Assembly: GCF_011392125.1 (NCBI RefSeq)
Contig: NZ_JAAJBU010000003.1
Coordinates: 62,001 to 126,000, forward strand
Source: Flavobacterium lotistagni
GTDB lineage: Bacteria > Bacteroidota > Bacteroidia > Flavobacteriales > Flavobacteriaceae
DNA: 64,000 bases
Direction: 5' to 3'
Shown here: piece by piece, positions 10,978 through 19,559 of the stretch
How the letters are laid out: each line of letters starts with the position of its first letter
Numbering within the stretch: position 1 is the first letter of the stretch
Made by a program: the position numbers and the translations under genes
Notes under the pieces: generated by a model
What the model was told of the DNA's origin: nothing
Database searches by the model: none
The model's input: the letters and a program-made list of their open reading frames with translations, nothing else

Positions 10978-11259
10978 ATGACATTAGAAATAGTATCACC
11001 AGAATCCAAACTCTTCCAAGGCGAAGTTACTTCGGTATCGCTTCCAGGCGTTGACGGTAGTTTTCAAATCCTGAACCACCACGCGCCGATTGTAGCGACA
11101 CTCAAAAAAGGCGAAGTCAAAATCGCTGCGCCGAGTTTCAAGCCCGAGAAAGAAGTGGCCGAGAAGTTCCACAAAATCAATGACCAGACTTACACTTTGG
11201 CCATCGAGTCCGGAACCATCGAGATGAAAGACAATAAAGTCATTGTCCTGGTCGATTAA
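10978..11259 (+). CDS. atpC: F0F1 ATP synthase subunit epsilon (short form)
   Basis: 93 residues, covering only the N-terminal beta-sandwich domain (LEIVSPESKLFQGEVTSVSLPG, then HAPIVATLKKGEVKI). The C-terminal helical hairpin that can inhibit ATP hydrolysis in E. coli (139 residues) is missing. The short form is normal in Bacteroidota. It lies 64 bases after atpD and is followed by a terminator. Confidence 0.95.
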   Translation: MTLEIVSPESKLFQGEVTSVSLPGVDGSFQILNHHAPIVATLKKGEVKIAAPSFKPEKEVAEKFHKINDQTYTLAIESGTIEMKDNKVIVLVD

Positions 11260-11279
11260 GACCAGCCTATATATGCAAG

Positions 11280-11311
11280 AAGCCTGACGATTGTCGGGCT
11301 TTTTCTTTTTT
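11280..11311 (+). terminator. terminator after atpC
   Basis: 9-bp stem AAGCCTGAC/GTCGGGCTT with one G-T pair and loop GATT, followed by a T-rich run. Confidence 0.88.
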
Positions 11312-11421
11312 AGCTAAAAGGTTTGGGCGTTACCTTCGGCCCGGGCTTTCCGCTATAGTCCTCGCTGCGCTGCGGGCTGCCGCTGCAATCCCTAACGCGG
11401 CTCGTGATGCAACTTCGAACT
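11312..11421 (+). repeat. intergenic palindromic repeat, type B copy 1
   Basis: Shares GGGCGTTACCTTCGGCC at the left, CCGCTATAGTCCTCGC in the middle and ATCCCTAACGCGG at the right with the copies at 33871-33950 and, inverted, 33004-33100. No reading frame. It fills the gap between the atpC terminator and the next gene. Confidence 0.8.
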
Positions 11422-11461
11422 TTCCCCGCTGATTTCAGAATGATTTGTTTATTTTTGAGCC

Positions 11462-11980
11462 ATGGAAAACGAATTTGAACTCATCGTTTCGCAAGGCAAA
11501 AGGCCATTTTGGCAACGTTTGATGGCAGCCATTTGTTTCACGGGTGTACTTTATCTGCTGTTCAATATCGTATTGTTGTTTTATCGGTATGGCTTTTCGC
11601 TTGCCCCTAAGGCAGCGGGCGCCTCTTTTGAATTGATCGCCTACTTTCTAGTAACCGGTATCGGGTTTTCAATGACCAAAACCATCTTGATCGACACCGA
11701 TAAAGACAAACTCATCTCAAGATTCTGCATCGGTCCGTTTTCGCGCGACGTTTTATCCCAAGTACCCGAACTCGATTATGTGTTAGTGTTCCTCGACGGC
11801 AAAGGTTATTACCAGACCAACCTATGGTACAAAGGAAACAAGCATTACAGAATGTACGCTTTCGACGAAAAAAAACCAGCTATGGATTTTGCGGCGCAGG
11901 TTTCCGAGCGATTGAAACTCGATATGCTCGACGCTACCGAAAAAGGAAACTCCAAGTGGATTGAACAGAAAAGCGAATGA
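11462..11980 (+). CDS. small conserved membrane protein of unknown function
   Basis: 172 residues with two hydrophobic segments, about residues 20-41 (LMAAICFTGVLYLLFNIVLLF) and 55-72 (FELIAYFLVTGIGFSM). A soluble domain of roughly 100 residues follows, with no motif I recognise. Its stop codon overlaps the start of bioF (ATGA), so translation is probably coupled. The context does not show a biotin role. Confidence 0.75.
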   Translation: MENEFELIVSQGKRPFWQRLMAAICFTGVLYLLFNIVLLFYRYGFSLAPKAAGASFELIAYFLVTGIGFSMTKTILIDTDKDKLISRFCIGPFSRDVLSQVPELDYVLVFLDGKGYYQTNLWYKGNKHYRMYAFDEKKPAMDFAAQVSERLKLDMLDATEKGNSKWIEQKSE

Positions 11981-13113
11981 AGAATTTTCCCAAAAATCTC
12001 GCAGACAAATTAGCCCACCGCAAACATAGCAATGCCCTGCGCGAGTTGCCTCGGCCAGGTTTTAGAATCGATTTTGCCTCGAACGATTATTTGGGTTTTT
12101 CTCAGTCCAAAGCCATTTTTGAGCAAACCCATCAATTCTTAATCGACCACAATTTTACTCAAAACGGCGCTACGGGTTCGCGTTTAATTTCCGGAAACCA
12201 TCCGTTATACGAACTCACCGAGAACCAAATTGCGCAATTCCACCAAACCGAAAGCGCGCTGATCTTTAATTCGGGCTATGATGCCAACGTTGGGTTTTTC
12301 AGCAGCGTGCCACAAAAAGGCGACATTATTCTTTATGACGAACTTTGCCATGCTTCTATCCGCGACGGCATTCGTTTATCACACGCTAAATCATACAAAT
12401 TCGCCCACAACGACCTTGAAGATTTAGAACGGCTTCTTGCCCAAAATCGACCAACAACCATATACGTCGCCACCGAATCTGTCTTCTCCATGGACGGCGA
12501 TTCTCCGAATCTAGAAGCACTCGTTGACCTAGCTGAAAAACACGGAGCTTACTTAGTCATAGACGAAGCCCACGCGCTTGGTGTTTTCGGCGATAACGGC
12601 GAAGGATTGGTGCAAAGTCTAGGTATTCAAGACAAAGTTTTCGCCCGAATCATGACATTCGGAAAAGGTTTGGGCTCTCACGGTGCTACCATTCTCGGAA
12701 GTGAGGAACTCAAAAATTATCTGGTGAATTTCGCCCGAAGCCTGATTTATACTACCGGTCTTTCGCCGCACGCCATCGCTACAATTCATATCGGTTATCA
12801 AGAATTGCAAGCCAACGCAACGGCACGAGAAAGGCTGCGCGAGCACATTAATTTTTTTAATCAGCAAAAGCAGTTGTTGGGTTTGAAGCCTTTATTTGTT
12901 CGCAGTAAATCGGCCATTCAGTGTGCGATTATTCCCGGAAATGAGAAAGTAAAATCTATCGCCAATTCACTCCAAGAACAAGGTTCCGAAATCAAACCGA
13001 TTCTTTCGCCCACAGTGCCCGAAGGCCAAGAAAGACTCCGCATTTGCCTCCATAGTTACAATACTATCGAGCAAATCAGTGCGTTGTTGAACGCCTTGCA
13101 AAAACTCCTTTAA
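11977..13113 (+). CDS. bioF: 8-amino-7-oxononanoate synthase
   Basis: PLP enzyme of the alpha-oxoamine synthase family, condensing pimeloyl thioester with alanine in biotin synthesis. 378 residues, full length. It shows FASNDYLGFS, GATGSRLISGNHPLY, the PLP Asp-His region IDEAHALGVFGDNGEG and the Schiff-base Lys230 in FGKGLGSHGA. Close relatives use glycine or serine instead. The assignment to BioF rests on bioD, bioA and bioB in the same window. Confidence 0.9.
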   Translation: MKNFPKNLADKLAHRKHSNALRELPRPGFRIDFASNDYLGFSQSKAIFEQTHQFLIDHNFTQNGATGSRLISGNHPLYELTENQIAQFHQTESALIFNSGYDANVGFFSSVPQKGDIILYDELCHASIRDGIRLSHAKSYKFAHNDLEDLERLLAQNRPTTIYVATESVFSMDGDSPNLEALVDLAEKHGAYLVIDEAHALGVFGDNGEGLVQSLGIQDKVFARIMTFGKGLGSHGATILGSEELKNYLVNFARSLIYTTGLSPHAIATIHIGYQELQANATARERLREHINFFNQQKQLLGLKPLFVRSKSAIQCAIIPGNEKVKSIANSLQEQGSEIKPILSPTVPEGQERLRICLHSYNTIEQISALLNALQKLL

Positions 13114-13176
13114 AAATTTTTGTAACGTTTGAAAGGTTCGATTACTTACGTGTGGTCATTTGAAAAATCAAACCTT

Positions 13177-13383
13177 ATGAAAACTATTCCTTCACCCAGC
13201 CTTGCCGTCAAATGTGTCGTTATTATTACAACGGCTTTCCTAGCTTCTATGGGATTTGGCTATTCCGTGGTCAGCTATTTTGTCGCTCATCAGCCTGATT
13301 TAACAGTTTTGCTTCCGGTTTTTATCGGTTCGGCAATTATTTTAATCACGCTAATCGGATCCGCCAGAATCATCAAACGCTAA
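13177..13383 (+). CDS. small two-helix membrane protein, unknown
   Basis: 68 residues from the ATG at 13177; a longer reading from a TTG at 13129 is not supported. Two hydrophobic helices, about residues 11-32 and 41-62, joined by a short polar loop, with a basic end ARIIKR. Nothing else is recognisable. It lies between bioF and a TraB/GumN gene, both on the same strand. Confidence 0.6.
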   Translation: MKTIPSPSLAVKCVVIITTAFLASMGFGYSVVSYFVAHQPDLTVLLPVFIGSAIILITLIGSARIIKR

Positions 13384-13422
13384 ACACCACTCTTGTTTCA
13401 TTCATCAAATCAAAATTCAACT

Positions 13423-14280
13423 ATGAAAAATCGAATCCAAACTATCTTTGTAGTTCTTATTTGCTGCGTCAGTTTTTTTTCAACGGCCCAAACCGCACCA
13501 CAACAAAACTCGGTCTTGTGGGAAGTATCCGGCAACGGTCTAAAACAACCGTCTTATTTATTCGGCACGATTCACATGATTTGCTCCAAGGATTTTAAAA
13601 TGTGGCCCAAAGCCACTTCCGCTTTAGCAAAATCGTCCCAACTGACTTTAGAAATCAACATGGCCGATCCTGCTCAAATGGCACAAGCACAGCAACTGGC
13701 GATGGCCAAAAACCCACTGAGTCAAACACTCACCAACGCGCAGCAAACCGACCTCAATATGGTACTACAAAAGGCAGGTATCGGAACGCTCGCACAAATG
13801 GATAGTTTTACCCTAGAAACCCTAATGAGTTTTGTGTTCATGAAATCGTTTGGTTGCCCTGACATCAAGTTTTACGAACTCGAATTTGTCAACATGGCCA
13901 AAGAACGCAACAAACCCGTTACTGGATTAGAAACCGTGGCCCAACAAATGGAATTCCTAAACCAATCGTTTACCGATGACCAAATGATTGCTTATCTGAA
14001 AACCATAGACCCGGCGATGTGCCAAGAAATGGTGGATACCTACACGAGTGAAAATCTTGACGGAATTTACCAAATGATGGTCAAAGACGAATCGCTTTCG
14101 GGTGCTGCACAGCAAATACTGTTGAGCAACCGAAATGCGAATTGGGTCAAACTTATCCCTGAGATGATGCAAAAACAAAGTACTTTCTTTGCGGTAGGCT
14201 CAGCGCATTTAGCTGGTGAACAAGGTATTATCAATCTATTAAAGAAAGCGGGATATACCCTCAAACCTATAATGAACTAA
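13423..14280 (+). CDS. TraB/GumN-family secreted protein
   Basis: 285 residues from the ATG at 13423. Signal peptide to about residue 23 (CVSFFSTAQ). The family signature is SYLFGTIHMICSKDF near the mature N-terminus, with FFAVGSAHLAGEQGIINLLKKAGY at the C-terminus carrying the second conserved His. These belong to the Tiki/TraB putative metalloprotease superfamily. Members of this bacterial subgroup have no firm substrate. It ends 3 bases before the sigma factor start, so it is probably cotranscribed. Confidence 0.82.
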   Translation: MKNRIQTIFVVLICCVSFFSTAQTAPQQNSVLWEVSGNGLKQPSYLFGTIHMICSKDFKMWPKATSALAKSSQLTLEINMADPAQMAQAQQLAMAKNPLSQTLTNAQQTDLNMVLQKAGIGTLAQMDSFTLETLMSFVFMKSFGCPDIKFYELEFVNMAKERNKPVTGLETVAQQMEFLNQSFTDDQMIAYLKTIDPAMCQEMVDTYTSENLDGIYQMMVKDESLSGAAQQILLSNRNANWVKLIPEMMQKQSTFFAVGSAHLAGEQGIINLLKKAGYTLKPIMN

Positions 14281-14283
14281 CCT

Positions 14284-14787
14284 TTGGAAAACAAAGAGAA
14301 AGCTTTTTTGGAGCGGATTGAACGCCACAAAGGCATCTTATACAAGGTGTCCAAACTCTACATGGACGATGCTGATGACCAACAGGATTTGTTTCAAGAA
14401 ATCGTGCTGCAGCTCTGGAAAGCTTACGAGAGTTTCAAAGGCGAGAGCCAATTCTCTACTTGGATGTATCGCGTGGCCATCAATACGGCGATTGTCTTCC
14501 TGAAAAAAGAAAAACGAAAGCCGGATCGGTATGAAATTCCGTCAGAAAATATCAAAGCCGACGAAAGCGATGTCGATGAAAAAGAATTACAACTAGAGCA
14601 TTTCTATAAAGCGCTTCGGCAACTCGACAAAATTGACAAGGCGATTATCTTCTACCAACTCGAAGGTTATTCGCACCGCGAAATCGGCGACAACCTCGGA
14701 ATTTCTGAGGGAAATGCTCGCGTGAGGCTCAACCGCGCCAAGGAAAAATTAAAAACAATCATTCAAAAACAAGGTTATGGACTTTAA
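14284..14787 (+). CDS. ECF-type RNA polymerase sigma factor
   Basis: 167 residues, sigma-70 regions 2 and 4 only. Region 2 is ILYKVSKLYMDDADDQQDLFQEIVLQLW with the -10-recognising YRVAINTA segment. Region 4 is ALRQLDKIDKAIIFYQLEGYSHREIGDNLGIS and ARVRLNRAKEKLK. The start must be TTG at 14284: the in-frame TAA of the upstream gene is only one codon before it, and the next ATG would cut into region 2. The last 11 bases overlap the next gene, which is likely translationally coupled and may modulate it. Confidence 0.88.
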   Translation: MENKEKAFLERIERHKGILYKVSKLYMDDADDQQDLFQEIVLQLWKAYESFKGESQFSTWMYRVAINTAIVFLKKEKRKPDRYEIPSENIKADESDVDEKELQLEHFYKALRQLDKIDKAIIFYQLEGYSHREIGDNLGISEGNARVRLNRAKEKLKTIIQKQGYGL

Positions 14788-15382
14788 CGACTTACAATCT
14801 GCTTGGAACAACGATAAAACCCATGTCACGCTTCCTACCCAATTGGACAAAATCAACTCGGCAAACACGCCGTTAGATAAAATCAAACACAACCTTAAAA
14901 AAGAATTTTTATATCAGATTCAATCCATCATTTTTATTGGATTTTCTCCGCTGATTTTGAATTTTCCTTCCAACGGGATAAAGGTTTTTTTCTTACTCTA
15001 TGCTTTATTTGTCGCGGTCAGTGCTTATTACCTGATCAAGCTTTACCGCTTTTATATTAGTTTGGGCAAAACTACCCTGAGCACCAAAGACAGTCTTTAC
15101 GAAACTTATTACGAAATCCGGCTCAACATGGAGCTTTACAAAACTTTTGGCTTTGCGCTAGTACCATTTTTGATCTTATTTTTGTTCGGCATTTTTTATT
15201 GGCATTGGCCGGACTTTTTCAATAAAGGCTTCAACAGCACGCCGTTTCTAGCCATCACTTTTGCGATTGTTGTCTTTTCGATTCTCTACATGGGTTTTGC
15301 GCTAGAATGGTGGGTCAAACATTTCTACGGGAAGTATGCCCAAGAAATGCGAAAAGTTATCGACTCGCTCAAAGAAGAATAA
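14777..15382 (+). CDS. membrane protein coupled to the sigma factor, possible anti-sigma partner
   Basis: 201 residues with a soluble N-terminus of about 45 residues (MDFNDLQSAWNND) and four predicted transmembrane helices near residues 47-65, 70-90, 117-136 and 150-175. No zinc-finger HxxxCxxC or FecR domain is present, so an anti-sigma role is inferred only from the 11-base overlap with the ECF gene. The start of the form LQSAWN is common in membrane partners of ECF sigma factors in Flavobacteriia. Confidence 0.7.
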   Translation: MDFNDLQSAWNNDKTHVTLPTQLDKINSANTPLDKIKHNLKKEFLYQIQSIIFIGFSPLILNFPSNGIKVFFLLYALFVAVSAYYLIKLYRFYISLGKTTLSTKDSLYETYYEIRLNMELYKTFGFALVPFLILFLFGIFYWHWPDFFNKGFNSTPFLAITFAIVVFSILYMGFALEWWVKHFYGKYAQEMRKVIDSLKEE

Positions 15383-15435
15383 ATTAAAGCCCATCTTTCC
15401 CGGTGGGTTTTTTACCTTTGCGCAAAACCCAAGCT

Positions 15436-16053
15436 ATGAAAATTTTCATGACCGGAATTGGTACCGATGTGGGCAAAACCATTGCTTCGGCCATCGTCAC
15501 CCAAGCCATAGAAGCCGATTATTGGAAACCCATTCAAGCCGGCGATGTCGATGATTCGGACTGCCATAAAATCGGGCGCTTTCTCTCTAACGAAAAGTCA
15601 GAGATTCATCCGAACAGCTATTTATTGCAAACGCCTGCCAGCCCTCATTATGCCGCTGCGCTTGACGGCATTAGAATCGATTTGAAACAAATCCAAGAGC
15701 CGAAAACCGAGAACCATTTGGTCATTGAAGGTGCCGGAGGAATTTTGGTTCCGCTCAATGATTCCCAAACCATCCTCGATTTGATCCAGCCCGATTACAA
15801 AATCATTGTCGTTTCTCGTCACTATCTGGGCAGCATCAATCACACCTTGCTCACCATCGAAGCCTTGCAAAACCGCCAACTCAACATTGCCGGAATCATC
15901 TTCAACGGCGATGAAAACCCAGCCACAGAATCCATCATCCTGAGCAAAACCAGACTTAAAATGATCGGACGCATCAACAACGAACCGTATTTCGATGCGA
16001 ATGTGATTGCCGAATACGCCGAACTTTTCCGCGAAAATTTAGAAAATCTATAA
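15436..16053 (+). CDS. bioD: dethiobiotin synthetase
   Basis: ATP-dependent ring closure of 7,8-diaminopelargonate with CO2 to dethiobiotin. 205 residues from the ATG at 15436. P-loop GIGTDVGKT at residues 6-14, substrate Lys in YWKPIQAGD (about 33-41) and EGAGGILVPL (about 99-108). A longer reading from 15403 has no family homology in front of MKIFMTG. One base separates it from bioA. Confidence 0.95.
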   Translation: MKIFMTGIGTDVGKTIASAIVTQAIEADYWKPIQAGDVDDSDCHKIGRFLSNEKSEIHPNSYLLQTPASPHYAAALDGIRIDLKQIQEPKTENHLVIEGAGGILVPLNDSQTILDLIQPDYKIIVVSRHYLGSINHTLLTIEALQNRQLNIAGIIFNGDENPATESIILSKTRLKMIGRINNEPYFDANVIAEYAELFRENLENL

Positions 16054-16054
16054 G

Positions 16055-17326
16055 ATGAACCTATCCGAAAAAGACCAATTGTACCATTGGCATCCGTACA
16101 CGCAGCATAAAACTTCGGGCTTGCTTCCGGCAATTGTCAAAGGTGAAGGCGCAGTGCTTTGGGACGAGAACGGAAAAGAATACCTTGACGCGATTGCCTC
16201 TTGGTGGGTGAATCCGTTCGGGCATTCCAACCGCGAGATGGCTGACGCAATTTATAAGCAACTCACCACTTTGGAACATGTGCTTTTTGGCGGCTTTACC
16301 AACCAACCCGCAGTTGCACTTTCTGAGCAATTGTTCCGGATTTTGCCTTTTAACCAAAAGAAGATTTTCTTTTCAGATAATGGTTCTACTGCTGTAGAAG
16401 TCGCACTCAAAGCCGCGTTGCAATTTTTTTACAATAAGAACGAGAGAAGAACCACCGTCATCGCTTTTGAAGATGCTTTCCACGGCGATACTTTCGGGGC
16501 AATGGCTTCCAGCGGAATTTCTTTTTTTACCGAAGCTTTCCAAGGCTCACTGATCGATGTGGTTCGGATTCCGGTACCGACAAAAGGGCGTGAAAACGAA
16601 TCAAAAAAAGCGTTGCATCAGGCGATAAATTTCAAATCTTGCGCGGCGTTTATTTTCGAACCGCTGGTGCAAGGTGCTGCCGGAATGGTGATGTACGAAC
16701 CCGAAATTCTCGACGAACTAATTTCCATCTGTCGCGAAAACCAAGTCTTCACCATAGCCGATGAGGTCATGACCGGATTCGGCAAAACAGGCAAGACTTT
16801 CGCTTGTGATTACCTGCAACAAAAACCCGATATGATGTGTTTGTCTAAAGCACTCACCGGCGGCACGATTCCGATGGCGATTACGACTTTCACCCAAGAA
16901 ATTTTCGATGGTTTTTACCACGACGATACCAACAAAGCTTTATTCCACGGGCATACTTTCACAGCCAATCCGACGGGTTGTGCAGCAGCACTGGCGAGTT
17001 TAAAACTGCTGCAATCTGAAGAAATGCAAGCGAATATTCACCGCATCTCACAAAAACATCAAGTGTTTCAAAAACATATCCAATTGCACCCGAAAGTAGC
17101 AACGACCAGAACTTTGGGTGTCATCTTCGCGCTGGAAATCCGAACCGAAAATCAGGAAAGTTATTACGGCAGTCTGCGCAACAAGCTCTATCAGTTCTTT
17201 ATTGAAAACGGCGTAATTCTTCGTCCGGTGGGCAACATCGTTTACATTTTGCCTCCTTACGTGATGACCGATGCCCAGCTTGAAAAAGTCTACCAAGTTG
17301 TCGAGAATGCGCTCGAAATAGTTTAA
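16055..17326 (+). CDS. bioA: adenosylmethionine-8-amino-7-oxononanoate aminotransferase
   Basis: PLP class III aminotransferase, the step before BioD. 423 residues. HWHPYTQHKT at the N-terminus and ASWWVNPFGH are BioA signatures. FSDNGSTAVEVALKAA, DEVMTGFGKTGKTFA and the PLP Lys in CLSKALTGG follow in order. bioD-bioA is a tight pair. A type C intergenic repeat starts right after its stop codon. Confidence 0.96.
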   Translation: MNLSEKDQLYHWHPYTQHKTSGLLPAIVKGEGAVLWDENGKEYLDAIASWWVNPFGHSNREMADAIYKQLTTLEHVLFGGFTNQPAVALSEQLFRILPFNQKKIFFSDNGSTAVEVALKAALQFFYNKNERRTTVIAFEDAFHGDTFGAMASSGISFFTEAFQGSLIDVVRIPVPTKGRENESKKALHQAINFKSCAAFIFEPLVQGAAGMVMYEPEILDELISICRENQVFTIADEVMTGFGKTGKTFACDYLQQKPDMMCLSKALTGGTIPMAITTFTQEIFDGFYHDDTNKALFHGHTFTANPTGCAAALASLKLLQSEEMQANIHRISQKHQVFQKHIQLHPKVATTRTLGVIFALEIRTENQESYYGSLRNKLYQFFIENGVILRPVGNIVYILPPYVMTDAQLEKVYQVVENALEIV

Positions 17327-17490
17327 TTTTGGAAGCTGTTTCCCGCTATCCGCTAACCCGAGCGAAGCGAATCGTCCGAACACCGCTGAAAAATGTTTAA
17401 CTTGTGAGGAAATCTTTTGTGCGTCTCGAAAAACCCAAGAAATCAAATGCAACTTCGCACAAAAGGCTGCTATCGGGGCTAGGGCTGCTG
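17327..17490 (+). repeat. intergenic palindromic repeat, type C copy 1
   Basis: Left end GGAAGCTGTTTCCCGCT, right end GGCTGCTATCGGGGCTAGGG. Inside are inverted arms CTTTTGTGCG (about 17416) and CGCACAAAAG (about 17456). The same ends recur at 49406-49470 and 55667-55752. It fills the bioA-ketoacyl synthase gap, and no frame is open across it. Confidence 0.8.
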
Positions 17491-17520
17491 ATTCTTCTAC
17501 AACTTTTTATCTAAAACGCT

Positions 17521-18675
17521 TTGCCTGAACCTATTGCCATTACCGCCATCGCTTCAATATCACCGTTGGGAAATGAGGCGTCAACAGTTTGGGAGAACTA
17601 CCAAAGCACTAATCATTTCTTGGCATTACAAACTTTTGGCGAAAAAACGGCTTGGGTTGCTTCGCTTGATAAAAGCTCCAAGACACTAGTCGATAACATT
17701 AGAAAGTCAGACCCGAAATACAAATCACTCGACGATTCGGTTTTGATGGCCATTGCCGTAGCCAGAAAAGCAATCGATCAATCAGGTTGGAAAACGACTC
17801 TCGATTTCGGTATCAATATCGGTTCGTCTCGCGGTGCAACTGCTTTATTCGAAAAACACCACGAAGAATTTTTAAAAATGGGTAGGGCGCAAACACTCGC
17901 GTCGCCCACCACCACTTTGGGCAATATTGCTTCCTGGATAGCGCACGATTTACAAACCCAAGGCCCTGAAATTTCTCATTCTATTACTTGTTCGACAGCC
18001 TTGCACGCGCTGCTCAACGGTGTGGCGTGGCTCAAGTCGGGTATGGCAGAAAAATTCCTGGTCGGTGGCAGTGAAGCTCCGTTAACGCATTTTACAATAG
18101 CCCAAATGCAGGCGATGAAAATCTACGCGAAAGAAAATCAGCCCTATCCTTGTCAAGCGCTCAATCTGGAGAAAACTCAAAACACGATGGTGCTCGGAGA
18201 AGGTGCTGCGGTCTGTTGTTTAGAATCCGGAAAAAAACAAAATGCCTTGGCTTACATAGAAGGTATTGGTTACGCGACTGAACTACTGGAGCACAATACC
18301 TCAATTTCCACAGAAGCCGATTGTTTCCAAAAATCGATGAGGATGGCCCTTGAAAATACTAATCCGTCTGAAGTAGATGTTGTTGTGATGCACGCCCCAG
18401 GCACTCTCAAAGGAGATTGGTCAGAATACAAAGCCATCGAGAAAATATTCCCCGAACTTCCACTACTCACGACCAACAAATGGAAAATTGGCCACACGCT
18501 CGGCGCTTCGGGCATGCTCAGTATCGAGTTGGCCATTTTAATGATGCAACACCAGCAATTTATCGGCGTGCCTTTTACCTCCGAGAAAGTTCAACCCAAG
18601 CGTATTGAAAAAGTACTGGTTAACGCGGTTGGTTTTGGCGGCAATGCCGTAAGTGTGCTGCTTTCTTTAGTCTAG
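17521..18675 (+). CDS. beta-ketoacyl synthase (KAS I/II type) in the biotin cluster
   Basis: 384 residues. The start is TTG at 17521: an in-frame TAA lies six bases upstream and the family N-terminus (IAITAIASISPLGN) begins here. The Cys-His-His triad is complete: Cys157 in SITCSTALH, His291 in VVMHAPGTLKGD and His325 in IGHTLGASG. It should therefore be able to condense acyl thioesters. Its position directly after bioF-bioD-bioA suggests a part in building the pimeloyl chain, but a general fatty-acid or polyketide role is not excluded. No acyl carrier protein gene is adjacent. Confidence 0.85.
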   Translation: MPEPIAITAIASISPLGNEASTVWENYQSTNHFLALQTFGEKTAWVASLDKSSKTLVDNIRKSDPKYKSLDDSVLMAIAVARKAIDQSGWKTTLDFGINIGSSRGATALFEKHHEEFLKMGRAQTLASPTTTLGNIASWIAHDLQTQGPEISHSITCSTALHALLNGVAWLKSGMAEKFLVGGSEAPLTHFTIAQMQAMKIYAKENQPYPCQALNLEKTQNTMVLGEGAAVCCLESGKKQNALAYIEGIGYATELLEHNTSISTEADCFQKSMRMALENTNPSEVDVVVMHAPGTLKGDWSEYKAIEKIFPELPLLTTNKWKIGHTLGASGMLSIELAILMMQHQQFIGVPFTSEKVQPKRIEKVLVNAVGFGGNAVSVLLSLV

Positions 18676-18921
18676 AAACGCCTATTGCAACTCTTGATGA
18701 ATCTCGCATCAACCCAATCAAATTTCCTTAGCTAATTTGAAATTTTGCTCTAGGTATCGCTTTTATTTTTATCACCATAATAGCAATACCGCGGCAATGA
18801 CAATCAGGTGTAATTCTCAAAATATAAGCATGAGCAATTACATGGTTTTCTCGTTTTTACATTACAGCTATAAAAAATTGCTACAATGGAACACCCTTTA
18901 CTGACAAGAAAATTTTAGGTT
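18676..18921. other. AT-rich intergenic gap, nothing recognised
   Basis: 246 bases between the convergent ends of the ketoacyl synthase and recX. No clear terminator with a T run, no repeat-family member and no reading frame with family features was seen. Confidence 0.4.
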
Positions 18922-19392
18922 TTATTTTTTTTCTAACTCAGTTATTTTATCATAAATAAGTTGGTTTTCGTATCCTTTGCGAAACAGGTAGTCATAGAAT
19001 TTTTTCTTCTTTTTTTGCATGTTTGATTCCCTAATTTTATTCCAAACACGCTCTGACAAGTCATGAAAATTCTGGTCGTATTCTTCTGGTGTGAGTTCTT
19101 TTAACGCAGTCGCAATATTTATTTGTGAGATATTTCGTGCTCTTAGTTCGCTAATGATTCGCGTTTTGCCCCAATTTTTTATTCGATGTTTGCCTCGGGC
19201 GAAACTACATGCGAAGCGCTCTTCATTAAGAAATCCGTACTCGATTAAATGAACGATAATTACATCTGATTGAGCCTGATCTACTGCCATTGCCCGCATT
19301 TTCTGAATTACTTCCTGATGGCACCTGTCTTGGTAGCTGCAGTAACGCTCCATTTTTTGGATAACTTCCTGATTTGTATGGGCTTTTGCCAT
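18922..19392 (-). CDS. recX: RecX-family regulatory protein
   Basis: 156 residues with the three-helix repeats of RecX. Features are MERYCSYQDRCHQEV at the start, VIIVHLIEYGFLNEERFACSFARGKHRIKNWGKTRIISELRARNI in the middle and KFYDYLFRKGYENQLIYDKI at the end. RecX modulates RecA filaments. recA is not adjacent. Start taken at the ATG at 19392. Confidence 0.88.
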   Translation of the reverse strand: MAKAHTNQEVIQKMERYCSYQDRCHQEVIQKMRAMAVDQAQSDVIIVHLIEYGFLNEERFACSFARGKHRIKNWGKTRIISELRARNISQINIATALKELTPEEYDQNFHDLSERVWNKIRESNMQKKKKKFYDYLFRKGYENQLIYDKITELEKK

Positions 19393-19458
19393 GGGTTAAA
19401 TTAAAATAGCGTTGATAATTTAGTAATGCAAAATAACATAAGTTATTAAAAATACCCT

Positions 19459-19466
19459 TAATTTTG
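19459..19466 (+). promoter_or_regulatory. -7 element for the T9SS type C surface protein
   Basis: TAATTTTG matches TAnnTTTG. It is about 94 bases before the ATG at 19560, which would give a long leader of roughly 85 bases. It also supports rejecting a TTG start at 19464. Confidence 0.4.
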
Positions 19467-19559
19467 AACACCCAATCTACTGCAAAACAGACAGCCTGCT
19501 TTTTTTGTGCGCTGAATTTATTGTTTGTGGGGATTCAGATGGATAATCAATCATTACCA

